A stretch of DNA of 64,000 nucleotides from Acidobacteriota bacterium. Its GTDB lineage: Bacteria > Acidobacteriota > Blastocatellia > Pyrinomonadales > Pyrinomonadaceae. Made by a program: the position numbers and the translations under genes. Within the stretch, counting starts at the first letter, position 1. The number at the start of each line of letters is the position of its first letter. The stretch spans positions 1,054,001 to 1,118,000 of the forward strand of contig CP065000.1 of NCBI GenBank assembly GCA_016700075.1. The letters run 5' to 3'. Positions 18,985 to 27,348 of this stretch are shown here, piece by piece. A model generated the notes under the pieces. That model made no database searches and was not told the DNA's origin. It was given only the letters and a program-made list of their open reading frames with translations.

Positions 18985-21048
18985 TTATTTGCCTGTAAGT
19001 TCCTTCACAAGTTCGTCGGCGTCGTAGATCTTTCGCAGCGACTCAATGATACCCGCGGAATGAACGCCGACCGCACGCGAACCTTCCGCTTCGTCGATGT
19101 ACCAATAGCGGTTTGATAGCTTCTGCAGATTGCTGTCGAAATTGAGCCCGACTATCTCGCCATTTCTATTTATGACAGGCGAGCCAGAGTTCCCGCCGAT
19201 GGTGTCCGCCGTGTAAACGAAATTCAGGGGCGTCGCCAGATCGAGTTTTGTACGGGCGTCCATTACGCGTTTCGGCAGGTCAAAAGGATGCCTTTCATTA
19301 AAGCTGAGTGCCCTATCATAAAGCCCGAAGAACGTCGTTTTGTACGGTACCAGCGTCGTGTCCTCATCGTAACCGAGTACCTTGCCGTAAAGTATGCGAA
19401 GCTGCGAGTTCGCGTCCGGCGGCATCGTCTTGCCGTAAACGGCGAATCTTGCCTGGGCGATCTTTGTACCGTTGGCTGTCTCTACATTCAGAATGTTCGC
19501 CTCATTCCACGCTCTTAATTCACGGATCACGGGTTCGGTCCGTTTCGCCAGCGTTATCATTGGTTCGGTCGAATTCAGCACCGCATCTGCGGGGCCGTCG
19601 AGCAATGCCTTGCGGACGTTCACATCTTCCAGTTTCGTCTCGCGAAACGCACGCCCAACGACCTCAGCCGGCTCGGCATCACCAACTGAAGCTTTGACGA
19701 AGGGATCATTTGCTCCGAGAGCTTTGCGAGCCTCTTCCAGCCACGAACGCAAAGTAGCCTCGTCCATCTCTTTGTAGATCGTTACCGGCGAGAGTATGGA
19801 ATTCCGAGTAGCCGCAATGCGGCCTTCGCGATATTCGGGCAGCCGCTGAGCTTCAGGTTTTGCCATTTCCAAATGATAGGTAACGATCTGCTGTGCGATC
19901 GTCGCGATGCGCGACGCGGCAAGATTTGAAAATGACAGGCGTTCCGCCATGGCGGGCAGCTTCTTGTAGGCGTACGCGATATTTTCCCAGGCCGGAGCGT
20001 ATTCGCGTTCGAGCTCGGGTTTCGCCTTTAGCCTGTCACGCAGATCCTTCTCCTCAGCCTCTTTGCGGCTGAAGTTACGCGGATTCAGCAAACCCGACTG
20101 CTGTCCGTCGAGCCGCTTGAGAGAATTCGCAAATGAACGCATTCCCTGTTGCGCCTGACGTGCCTGCTCCGCACCGAGTTTTGCGTACTCTTCAAGCGCC
20201 TTGCGTCGGAGTTCCCATACCTTCTTTTGCAGCGGATTGCCGACATCTCGCTGATAAGCGAGCTGAGCGACAGTAAGCAATCGTGCCGTTGATCCCGGAT
20301 AGCCGGAAACAAGAATGAACTCACCGTCTTTAGAACCGGTCGTTGACCATTTCAGATAATTCGGGGTATTCGCCGGTTTGTCATTTTCGTAGGCTCTGAG
20401 GAATGTGAAATCCAGATCGTGCCGCGGAAATGTGAAATTGTCGTAGTCGCCGCCGAAAAAAGCCGTTTGCTCTTCCGGAGCCATAACAAGACGTACGTCC
20501 GTATAGCGTTTGAAACGATACAGCCAGTATTCGCCGCCGCTATAAAAGCTGATCACCTGGCACGAAAGCCCTGATGTCGCGTTGCAGTCTTTTTCGATCA
20601 CGGCGATCTCGGCACGTCGCTTCGCCGCGATATCTGCATCGCTCGCTCCGCTCGCCGCCGCATCAAGGACACGCTTTGTGACGTCCAGATACGAAGCGAG
20701 GATCGAAACCTCGGCGTCCGGTATCTTCAGCTCTTCTGCCTGCGTCTTGGCATAGAATCCGGTCTTCATCAGGTCGCGTTCTTTTGTCGAAAGCCGGGCG
20801 ATGTAGCCTGCCGCGACGTGATGATTGGTCGCGACGAGGCCGTTCGGCGAAACAAATGCTCCGGAAGCACCGCTTACCTTTGGACTGGCAAGGCGAATGT
20901 TATCAAGCCATTCCTGCGAGGGCTCGAAGTTGTACATTTCCTTCCACTGCCGCAGCGGCGGATTGTCAAATGTCCACATTCCCTCATCCGCAAGCGCAAT
21001 GGGAACCAAGAGTGAAATAAGAAGAAAAAAGCCGGCTATACGTTTCAT
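18985..21048 (-). CDS. S46 family dipeptidyl peptidase (DPP7/DPP11-like)
   Basis: I chose the ATG at 21048 (687 residues), which starts a clean signal peptide (MKRIAGFFLLISLLVPIALA); a TTG six codons upstream only adds a poor extension. Marks of family S46: GEYWLYRFKRYTDVRLVMAPE, catalytic His in ATNHHVAAGY (about 80) and Ser in TIGGNSGSPVINRNGE near the C-terminus. These periplasmic enzymes remove dipeptides from the N-termini of oligopeptides. I cannot assign DPP7 versus DPP11 specificity with certainty. It sits between aminotransferase and mpl in one run. Confidence 0.92.
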   Translation of the reverse strand: MKRIAGFFLLISLLVPIALADEGMWTFDNPPLRQWKEMYNFEPSQEWLDNIRLASPKVSGASGAFVSPNGLVATNHHVAAGYIARLSTKERDLMKTGFYAKTQAEELKIPDAEVSILASYLDVTKRVLDAAASGASDADIAAKRRAEIAVIEKDCNATSGLSCQVISFYSGGEYWLYRFKRYTDVRLVMAPEEQTAFFGGDYDNFTFPRHDLDFTFLRAYENDKPANTPNYLKWSTTGSKDGEFILVSGYPGSTARLLTVAQLAYQRDVGNPLQKKVWELRRKALEEYAKLGAEQARQAQQGMRSFANSLKRLDGQQSGLLNPRNFSRKEAEEKDLRDRLKAKPELEREYAPAWENIAYAYKKLPAMAERLSFSNLAASRIATIAQQIVTYHLEMAKPEAQRLPEYREGRIAATRNSILSPVTIYKEMDEATLRSWLEEARKALGANDPFVKASVGDAEPAEVVGRAFRETKLEDVNVRKALLDGPADAVLNSTEPMITLAKRTEPVIRELRAWNEANILNVETANGTKIAQARFAVYGKTMPPDANSQLRILYGKVLGYDEDTTLVPYKTTFFGLYDRALSFNERHPFDLPKRVMDARTKLDLATPLNFVYTADTIGGNSGSPVINRNGEIVGLNFDSNLQKLSNRYWYIDEAEGSRAVGVHSAGIIESLRKIYDADELVKELTGK

Positions 21049-21069
21049 AATATTGATATCGACCAAGAA

Positions 21070-22233
21070 TCAATTGCTCAGAAGTTTGGTCAGTCGCTCC
21101 AGTGAACCATTAAGTATCTCATCTTCACGAGCGACGCAAATACGGACATGGGCGTCCCATGTGTCGCTGTCCGCAAAGGCTGAGCCCGGCGTCATTCCGA
21201 CGCCCGCCTCTCTCATGATCATCTCGTTGAACGCGATAGCATCGTCGAACCGCCGAGGTATCCGTGCCCAAATGTAGAACGACGACCCTGCATCATAGAT
21301 CTCAAATCCGAGATCGGAGATGCCCTCGGCAAATCTCCGACGCTTGGCGTCAAATTTGTCTCGCAGCCGCGGATAATACTCATCGTCGGCCATCAGGACC
21401 TTGCCGAGCGCGGCTTGCAAGGGCGTTACAGGGCAGACGAAGATCACATTCGCAGCGTTGTTGACCGGACCGATGAGTTCGCCGGGGCCGTATGCGTAAC
21501 CGAGACGCCAGCCGGAAATGTTCCAGGATTTAGAGAACGAATTGACGGTGATGGTGCGTTCCCACATGTCCGGCAGCGACGCGATCGGCGTGTGCGGGTT
21601 CTCGCCGGTCACATAATGCTCATAAACCTCGTCGGAAATGAGCATCAGATCGAGTTCTTTCGCAACGTCCGCAATTGCCTCGAGCTCGGCTTGCGACATT
21701 ACCTTGCCGCTCGGATTCGCAGGTGAACAAACGATGATAGCCTTCAGGGGAAACTCTGCGCGGTCTTTCAAACGCTTACAGTGTGCGAGAAGCTCATCTT
21801 TGTCGAACGTCAGGTCATCATTAAGTTCAAATGCCTCATTCTTAGCTCCGAATTCTTCCAAGATCCGCCGGTGATAAGGATAATAGGGCTCAAAGACCAA
21901 CGCCGCGGCCCCGCGCAAATAGCTAAGAGCGATCCCGATCAGGGCTCCCGTACCGCCGTTTGTGATCATCAATTCAAACGGCCGAGCGTCGATATTCACG
22001 TCGATGCCGTTGTATTTTGCGATCTTTGCCGCGACAGCTTTACGCAATTCCTCATCGCCTTCGCTGCCGCCGTAATGATTGCGGCTGGCGGCTATTTCGA
22101 CCGCCGCCGCCTCTGCAAGCCGCCGATCGATCGGCAGTTCGGACTGGCCCTGAACCAGATTCCCGCTCGACGGCACCAGGCGCGTGATAGCTCGAATATC
22201 GGGCTTTACTTTTGTCAATTTCGCTTCGGTCAT
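21070..22233 (-). CDS. Class I/II PLP-dependent aminotransferase (aspartate aminotransferase-like)
   Basis: 387 residues. The PLP lysine lies in VNSFSKSWNISGWRLGY (about 225). SPANPSGKVMSQ and DEVYEHYV bind the cofactor, and the C-terminal substrate arginine motif is AHVRICVA. The fold-type I aminotransferase family is certain; the substrate (aspartate, alanine or aromatic) is not. It is the first gene of a minus-strand run with the S46 peptidase and mpl, and diverges from the thioredoxin-fold gene. Confidence 0.9.
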   Translation of the reverse strand: MTEAKLTKVKPDIRAITRLVPSSGNLVQGQSELPIDRRLAEAAAVEIAASRNHYGGSEGDEELRKAVAAKIAKYNGIDVNIDARPFELMITNGGTGALIGIALSYLRGAAALVFEPYYPYHRRILEEFGAKNEAFELNDDLTFDKDELLAHCKRLKDRAEFPLKAIIVCSPANPSGKVMSQAELEAIADVAKELDLMLISDEVYEHYVTGENPHTPIASLPDMWERTITVNSFSKSWNISGWRLGYAYGPGELIGPVNNAANVIFVCPVTPLQAALGKVLMADDEYYPRLRDKFDAKRRRFAEGISDLGFEIYDAGSSFYIWARIPRRFDDAIAFNEMIMREAGVGMTPGSAFADSDTWDAHVRICVAREDEILNGSLERLTKLLSN

Positions 22234-22313
22234 AAGGTCTAATTTATCAGTTTTTGCACGTCTAACCTAAACGTCATCCGAGCGAGCTGTGGGCCGCACG
22301 ACAAGCCAAATAT

Positions 22314-22321
22314 GCTAGAAT
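22314..22321 (+). promoter_or_regulatory. Extended -10 promoter for the 22340-26350 gene run
   Basis: TGCTAGAAT is an extended -10 (TGnTAnAAT). Transcription would start near 22328, between the two possible start codons of the next gene, which favours the downstream ATG at 22340. No good -35 is visible. Confidence 0.4.
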
Positions 22322-22339
22322 CCTATGGAAACTTTGGTT

Positions 22340-23680
22340 ATGGCGAAGCTTTACATTTTAACATCGGTATTGATCGCAGTCGCGGCGTTATCGCCGTTTT
22401 TGGGACACGCGCAGGCTCCGAACGACGTTCTGGCAAAGGCAACGGGCCACGTTATTCGCGTTGGGGACCTGAGAGAGGACCTTCAGGCAGCGTCACAAAA
22501 GCTCCCGGAAGAATTGCGTTCAGCTCGGACCGCAGCTTTTGACCGAATGATGGCCGAGCGCGTTCTGCAATCAGAAGCTCGCAAACAAGGCACGACCGTC
22601 GGCAGGCTATTGGCGGTCACCCGCTCAAAGATAGCTGATCCGCCTGCTGCAGAGGTTACCAAGCTCTACGACGCAAACCGCACCTCCCTTTCCTCTTACT
22701 CTGAGGCCGAGGGCCGGCAGATCGTGATCGATTACCTGCGGCAAAAGCCTGAGCAGGATGCCGTCAGCGCACTGATCCTGGAACTGCAGACAAAATACAA
22801 AGCAACAGCAGGCAAGAACGTCAACGCGGCAGACCTGAGGCCCGCAGACGTCGTTGCAACCATAGAAGGCAAGGCGATAACTGCTGCCGAGTTCGATAAA
22901 TATGTCGAATTCGATCTTTACGAACTCCGTGCGGATGATGCCGAACGCCTGCGCGATGCCGTCGCGGAGATACTGCTGCAAAAGCTGATCTCAGACGAAG
23001 CCGCAGCCGAAAAGATAGACGCCGGTGCTCTGCTCGCTCGAGAGATAACGAGCAAAATGAAAGACTATTCGGACGAAGAGCGGTTCGCTCTGGAGGCCGC
23101 CTTTCGAAACCGGCTGTTTCAGAAATACAAGGCAGAGATTTTGCTCGATGTCCCAAAACCGCCGGTTTTCAATATTGACACTGCGAATAGCGCCTCGATC
23201 GGGCCTGCGGACGCGAAAGCTGTTATTGTGATGTTCAGCGATCTTCAGTGTTCGGCGTGTGCAGCTGCTCATCCGATCATCAAGGGCGTGATCGCCGAGT
23301 TTCCCAACAAGGTGAGATTTGTCGTTCGCAACTTCCCTCTCGAAGGCATCCATAAGAACGCCCGCAACGCGGCACTCGCCGCACGTGCCGCGTTCAATCA
23401 AGGAAAGTTCTTTGAATTCGCCGAGATACTATATAAGAATCAGAATAAATTGGATGCAGCGTCGCTGTCTGAATACGCGAGACAGATAGGCTCGAATGAA
23501 AAGCAGTTCGACGCAGATATTAGGTCAGAAAAGACCGCCGCAGAAATTGACCGCGACATTTGGGATGGGGAGATGCTTCAGATTTCCGGAACGCCGACGG
23601 TTTATGTGAACGGCATTCGTATGCGTAGGATCTCCGCGATATCGCTCCGTAATGCCATCGAAACCGCGTTGCCGCGGTAG
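22340..23680 (+). CDS. Periplasmic thioredoxin-fold (DsbA/BdbD-like) protein with SurA-like N-terminal region
   Basis: 446 residues from the ATG at 22340, which gives a signal peptide (MAKLYILTSVLIAVAALSPF) and lies downstream of the extended -10. Residues about 30-250 are helical, charged and built like the chaperone part of SurA/PpiC proteins (RMMAERVLQSEARKQG, AVAEILLQKLISDEAA). From about 275 on there is a DsbA-like domain with CSAC as redox site (FSDLQCSACAAAHP) and the cis-proline loop SGTPTVYVNG. It probably makes or repairs disulfides in exported proteins. The fusion to a SurA-like part is uncommon in my knowledge. Confidence 0.85.
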   Translation: MAKLYILTSVLIAVAALSPFLGHAQAPNDVLAKATGHVIRVGDLREDLQAASQKLPEELRSARTAAFDRMMAERVLQSEARKQGTTVGRLLAVTRSKIADPPAAEVTKLYDANRTSLSSYSEAEGRQIVIDYLRQKPEQDAVSALILELQTKYKATAGKNVNAADLRPADVVATIEGKAITAAEFDKYVEFDLYELRADDAERLRDAVAEILLQKLISDEAAAEKIDAGALLAREITSKMKDYSDEERFALEAAFRNRLFQKYKAEILLDVPKPPVFNIDTANSASIGPADAKAVIVMFSDLQCSACAAAHPIIKGVIAEFPNKVRFVVRNFPLEGIHKNARNAALAARAAFNQGKFFEFAEILYKNQNKLDAASLSEYARQIGSNEKQFDADIRSEKTAAEIDRDIWDGEMLQISGTPTVYVNGIRMRRISAISLRNAIETALPR

Positions 23681-23702
23681 TTCAAGCCCGATCTAAGTTG
23701 AT

Positions 23703-24590
23703 ATGAGAAAGTTGATGTTGCTCCTGATCGCTTTAATGTTCACTGCCTGTTCTCAAAGCGGGCCTGCCGCTCCCGCCAACGGTACTGCTTCGAATGCGGC
23801 CGCTACTGCTCCCGCGAAAAAGGAACCTGTTCCGGTCTATACGTTCGAGATCGTCAAAACGCACCCGCACGATCCGCAGGCATTCACGCAAGGCCTCTTT
23901 TATCACAACGGCTTTCTTTACGAGAGCACCGGCCAGGAAGGGCGCTCGCAGATCAGAAAGGTCGAGATAGCGACCGGCAAGGTACTGCAAAAATGGGATC
24001 TGCCGGGCGATAATTTCGGCGAAGGGGCCGCATTGTTGAACGACAAGATCTATCAAATAACCTGGCGTAACGGCATCGGCCGGGTCTTTTCGCTTGATGA
24101 TCTCAAACTCTTACGCGAATTCAGCTACGTCGGCGAGGGCTGGGGCCTGACGACCGACGGGACCAACCTGATCATGTCGCAAGGCACACACGTCCTGAAA
24201 TTCCTTGACCCTGAGAATTTCAAACAGCTCAAAACGCTTCCGGTACTCCGCGAGGATGGCCGGCCGCTGATGAATTTGAACGAGCTCGAATATGTCAAAG
24301 GCGAGATATGGGCGAACATTTGGCATTCAGAAAGGCCTGACATTCTGGGGAAAACGAACCACATCGCCCGCATCGACCCTGAAACGGGCAAGATCGTCGG
24401 CTGGATTGACCTGACCGGGATCTCACCCGATGATCAGCCGAAACCCGATAAGGCGAGCGATCCGTTCGACCCTAAAGCCGAAAACACGCTGAACGGCATC
24501 GCGTACGACCCGGCAACCGAGCGAGTTTGGGTGACGGGAAAGAACTGGCGTAAGCTTTACGAAATTCGAGTCGTCCCGAAGAGCCAATGA
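23703..24590 (+). CDS. Glutaminyl-peptide cyclotransferase (lipoprotein)
   Basis: 295 residues with a lipoprotein signal (LMFTAC, Cys about 16), followed by an Ala/Pro/Thr linker. The body is the five-bladed beta-propeller of bacterial and plant-type glutamine cyclotransferases: HDPQAFTQGLFY, YESTGQEGRSQIRKV, EGWGLTTDGTNLIMSQG, NELEYVKGEIWANIW and LNGIAYDPATERVWVTGKNW. It converts N-terminal Gln to pyroglutamate in exported peptides. The gene overlaps the next by 4 bases (ATGA), so translation is coupled. Confidence 0.94.
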   Translation: MRKLMLLLIALMFTACSQSGPAAPANGTASNAAATAPAKKEPVPVYTFEIVKTHPHDPQAFTQGLFYHNGFLYESTGQEGRSQIRKVEIATGKVLQKWDLPGDNFGEGAALLNDKIYQITWRNGIGRVFSLDDLKLLREFSYVGEGWGLTTDGTNLIMSQGTHVLKFLDPENFKQLKTLPVLREDGRPLMNLNELEYVKGEIWANIWHSERPDILGKTNHIARIDPETGKIVGWIDLTGISPDDQPKPDKASDPFDPKAENTLNGIAYDPATERVWVTGKNWRKLYEIRVVPKSQ

Positions 24591-25063
24591 CCGAAGCTGA
24601 CCGCAAATTCATGATGCGTGCGATAGAACTCGCACGTGAAGGCGTCGAAGCGGACGCCGGCGGGCCGTTCGGCTGCGTGATCGTCAAAGACGGCGAGATC
24701 GTCGGCGAAGGGAACAATCGCGTTACGTCGACGAATGACCCGACCGCTCACGCCGAGGTCGTCGCTATTCGAGAGGCATGCTCTAAACTCGGATCGTTTC
24801 AGCTTGAAGGCTGCTCGATCTACGCCTCGTGCGAGCCGTGCCCGATGTGCCTCGGTGCCATATATTGGTCACGGCCGGCGGCTATCTTTTATGCAGGAAC
24901 GCGTGACGATGCGGCGGCTGCCGGTTTCGACGACGATCTCTTTTATCGGGAGCTTGAACTTCCCAATGAAAAGCGTGAACTTAGTATGCAGCAAATAATG
25001 CGTGATGAGGCCCAGGCGGCTTTCCGCGTATGGATAGAGAAAGAGGACAAGATAGAATACTGA
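24587..25063 (+). CDS. Nucleoside/guanine deaminase of the cytidine deaminase superfamily
   Basis: 158 residues. Zinc-site motifs are HAEVVAI and CEPCPMCLGAIYWSR. The segment AAAAGFDDDLFYRELELP resembles the C-terminal part of Bacillus-type guanine deaminase (GuaD) more than TadA, so guanine to xanthine is the better guess. It overlaps both neighbours by 4 bases and 1 base. TadA-like tRNA editing is the main alternative. Confidence 0.85.
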   Translation: MTEADRKFMMRAIELAREGVEADAGGPFGCVIVKDGEIVGEGNNRVTSTNDPTAHAEVVAIREACSKLGSFQLEGCSIYASCEPCPMCLGAIYWSRPAAIFYAGTRDDAAAAGFDDDLFYRELELPNEKRELSMQQIMRDEAQAAFRVWIEKEDKIEY

Positions 25064-25515
25064 TGTCCGGAAACCTGGTATTTTTCATCGTCCTTGCCCT
25101 CGTCGCCGGCGCCATGGTGCCGACCCAAGGCGCGGTAAATAACAAGCTTGCGGGAGCTCTCGACAGCCCGATCCTAGCGTCATTCATTTCTTTCGTGATC
25201 GGGACCCTGTCGCTTCTCGTTTTCGTGATCGTATCGGGCACGGGATTTTCGGGCCTCGCCTCGGCCAAGAACGCATCTGCGGTCGCGTGGACCGGCGGAC
25301 TGCTTGGCGCATTCTTTGTGACGGCTTCGGTCATTGCTATCCCAAAGCTCGGCGTCGCCTTAACGTTCAGTCTTATAGTTGCAGGACAAATGGTGGTAAC
25401 GCTAATTATCGATCATTACGGCCTGCTTGACGTGCCGATGAAAGAGATCAACCTGCCGCGAATAGCTGGAGTATTATTGATCATAGTCGGGGTTGTGCTG
25501 ATCAGGCGATTTTAG
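25063..25515 (+). CDS. Small DMT-family membrane transporter (DUF606/YdcZ-like)
   Basis: 150 residues from the ATG at 25063, whose first base is the last base of the upstream stop (TGATG coupling). It has five hydrophobic segments with little between them. The opening VLALVAGAMVPTQGAVNNKL is characteristic of the DUF606 branch of drug/metabolite transporters, and a single half-size unit is normal for that branch. Substrate unknown. An in-frame ATG at 25030 exists but lies inside the deaminase gene. Confidence 0.85.
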   Translation: MSGNLVFFIVLALVAGAMVPTQGAVNNKLAGALDSPILASFISFVIGTLSLLVFVIVSGTGFSGLASAKNASAVAWTGGLLGAFFVTASVIAIPKLGVALTFSLIVAGQMVVTLIIDHYGLLDVPMKEINLPRIAGVLLIIVGVVLIRRF

Positions 25516-25534
25516 GATCCCTCGAGAACGTTCA

Positions 25535-26350
25535 ATGGAAAGCCGAAGCATTCCCAAGCCGGAAAGACGGAGCAGACTCCGCAACATTCTGGGACGAGAA
25601 TACTACACGGCGAAGCGACGCCTCTCTTGGCTCGCTAACTCGCGAAAGTTCGCAAAACCTGCCGCAAATATTCGCCTCGAACACAGTATATTCAAGCACA
25701 GATCGACCATCCTTCGTCCCCTCCGCGACGTAGAGATGTATCTGCAGCATAACAAGCGGACTAATCTGCGGCTGGCGATCGAGCGTATTGAAGGAGCGGT
25801 CATTCGGCCCGGCGACACGCTCTCTGTTTGGCGGCTGGTAGGGCGGCCTACGGCATCACGCGGATTTCTCGAGGGCCTTGTCCTTCATAACGGCCGCATC
25901 GAAAAAGGCATCGGCGGCGGGCTCTGCCAGCTTGGCAATCTGCTATATTGGATCGCATTGCATTCGCCCCTCACGATCGCGGAAAGATACCGCCACGGTT
26001 TTGACGTTTTCCCGGACATCAACCGCTCGATACCATTTGCCTGCGGGGCGACGCTCGCTTACAACTACATCGATCTTCAGCTTCGCAACGACACGTCCAG
26101 ATCGTACCAAGTTCGTCTATGGATGGACGATGAATATCTGCACGGTGAATTGTTCTCGGATTCACCTTCTGAATTCAAATACGAAATATTCGAGACCGAC
26201 CATCAGATGAAACTACAGCCGTGGGGCGGCTACACACGGCACAATCGCATCTGGCGTCGCAGGACGAGCTTAATTGACGGCATGACCGAAGAAGAACTCA
26301 TCACCGAAAACCACGCAATAATGATGTACGAGCCGCTCCTTACCGCCTGA
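25535..26350 (+). CDS. VanW family protein
   Basis: 271 residues. The VanW core is clear: AVIRPGDTLSVWRLVGRPTA, GIGGGLCQLGNLLYWIALHS, ERYRHGFDVFPD and GATLAYNYIDLQLRND. No signal peptide is visible. Family function is still poorly defined, despite the first member being named from a vancomycin-resistance cluster, so resistance should not be assumed. It is the last gene of the 22340-26350 run; the next gene has its own promoter. Confidence 0.92.
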   Translation: MESRSIPKPERRSRLRNILGREYYTAKRRLSWLANSRKFAKPAANIRLEHSIFKHRSTILRPLRDVEMYLQHNKRTNLRLAIERIEGAVIRPGDTLSVWRLVGRPTASRGFLEGLVLHNGRIEKGIGGGLCQLGNLLYWIALHSPLTIAERYRHGFDVFPDINRSIPFACGATLAYNYIDLQLRNDTSRSYQVRLWMDDEYLHGELFSDSPSEFKYEIFETDHQMKLQPWGGYTRHNRIWRRRTSLIDGMTEEELITENHAIMMYEPLLTA

Positions 26351-26374
26351 TAACAAATCTTTACAATTTCACCG

Positions 26375-26403
26375 GGAACTTTCCTTCAACCGTTGGTGTC
26401 TAA
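26375..26403 (+). promoter_or_regulatory. ECF-sigma-type promoter before the TonB-like gene
   Basis: GGAACTT (26375-26381), 16 bases, then GTCTAA (26398-26403): a full match to the sigma-E/ECF pattern of -35 GGAACTT and -10 GTCTAA. The start codon is 39 bases downstream of the -10. This suggests regulation by an extracytoplasmic-function sigma factor, which is not encoded in this window. Confidence 0.72.
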
Positions 26404-26442
26404 TGACTCAGCGGACGGCACCGCCGCGAAAGGAGGAAAGAT

Positions 26443-27288
26443 ATGTTTGACCAATTATTGATCAGTGAAACTGAAGGCACCCGAACAAAGGGCCGCCGCG
26501 GTTATTTTGCGGTGTCAGGCATTGCGATGGTGACGCTGCTTGTCACGGCCTTCGTGTACAGTATTTTTGCGATCGATTTCCGGATCGCTTCAAGCGGATT
26601 TGAAGTAACACAAATGCTTATGCCGGTGATGCCGCCGGCGGCTGAACCGGTCCCTGAACCGCAGCCCCAGCCGCGTCAGAGCATGCCGGCGACACCGCAG
26701 AGGTCAGAAACGAACGTGCCGACGCGTGCCGTGAATATGGCGAGGGTCGATGAAACCAGATACGTCCCGAAAGAAGTATCGACCACACCGAACACAACGC
26801 TTTCGCGTCCTCTCGGCGATGTGAAGTTCAACGGCAGAGACTCGAACCCTGTCGATCCCGGAACATCCGGAAGAGATACGGGAACCGGAACAGGAACACT
26901 TGGCGGAACCGGCACGGGACCTGCAACGAACACGGTCGCAGCCGCCGATGACCCGCCGCCTCCGCCGCCGGTGAAACGCGATCCGCCGCCGACACCGACC
27001 CCGCCGAAACAGATCTCGGGCGGCGTTGTGAACGGAAAGGCCATCAGTTTGCCGAAGCCGAACTACTCTGCCGCGGCAGTTGCGGTCGGGGCATCAGGAA
27101 GGGTTGACGTGCAGGTGTTGATCGACGAAAGAGGAAACGTGATCTCCGCAAAGGCTGTCAGCGGCCACCCGCTGTTGCGTGCATCGGCGGAACAGGCAGC
27201 ACGCAATGCCAGATTTGAGGCGACGAAGCTCTCGGACGTTCCGGTCAAGGTCTCGGGCGTGATCATCTACAACTTTACTCAGTCGTAA
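26443..27288 (+). CDS. TonB-like energy-transducer family protein
   Basis: 281 residues, with a strong AAGGAGG site 7 bases before the ATG. One membrane segment (about 25-46) is followed by a Pro/Thr/Gly-rich periplasmic spacer (APEPQPQP-like and GTGTGTLGGTGTG repeats, then polyproline). The C-terminus is a TonB domain (VGASGRVDVQVLIDERGNV, NARFEATKLSDVPVKVSG). It may energise outer-membrane receptors, such as the one at 54608-57004, or be one of the many TonB-like proteins of other role. A 23-residue cytoplasmic N-terminus precedes the membrane segment, longer than in classic TonB. Confidence 0.85.
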   Translation: MFDQLLISETEGTRTKGRRGYFAVSGIAMVTLLVTAFVYSIFAIDFRIASSGFEVTQMLMPVMPPAAEPVPEPQPQPRQSMPATPQRSETNVPTRAVNMARVDETRYVPKEVSTTPNTTLSRPLGDVKFNGRDSNPVDPGTSGRDTGTGTGTLGGTGTGPATNTVAAADDPPPPPPVKRDPPPTPTPPKQISGGVVNGKAISLPKPNYSAAAVAVGASGRVDVQVLIDERGNVISAKAVSGHPLLRASAEQAARNARFEATKLSDVPVKVSGVIIYNFTQS

Positions 27289-27308
27289 TTGCGACCCAAT
27301 GGAGAATG

Positions 27309-27332
27309 AAGCGGGCTTCGGCCCGCTTTTTT
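27309..27332 (+). terminator. Intrinsic terminator after the TonB-like gene
   Basis: Arms AAGCGGGC/GCCCGCTT with a TTCG tetraloop, running into TTTTTT. It is a strong rho-independent terminator 20 bases after the stop, facing the convergent DUF512 gene. Confidence 0.92.
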
Positions 27333-27348
27333 GTTTGGTCGAGAGAAA

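Noticed and set aside
25535..26350. Vancomycin-resistance gene call for the VanW protein
   Set aside because: VanW domains are widespread outside resistance clusters, and none of the other van genes is present.
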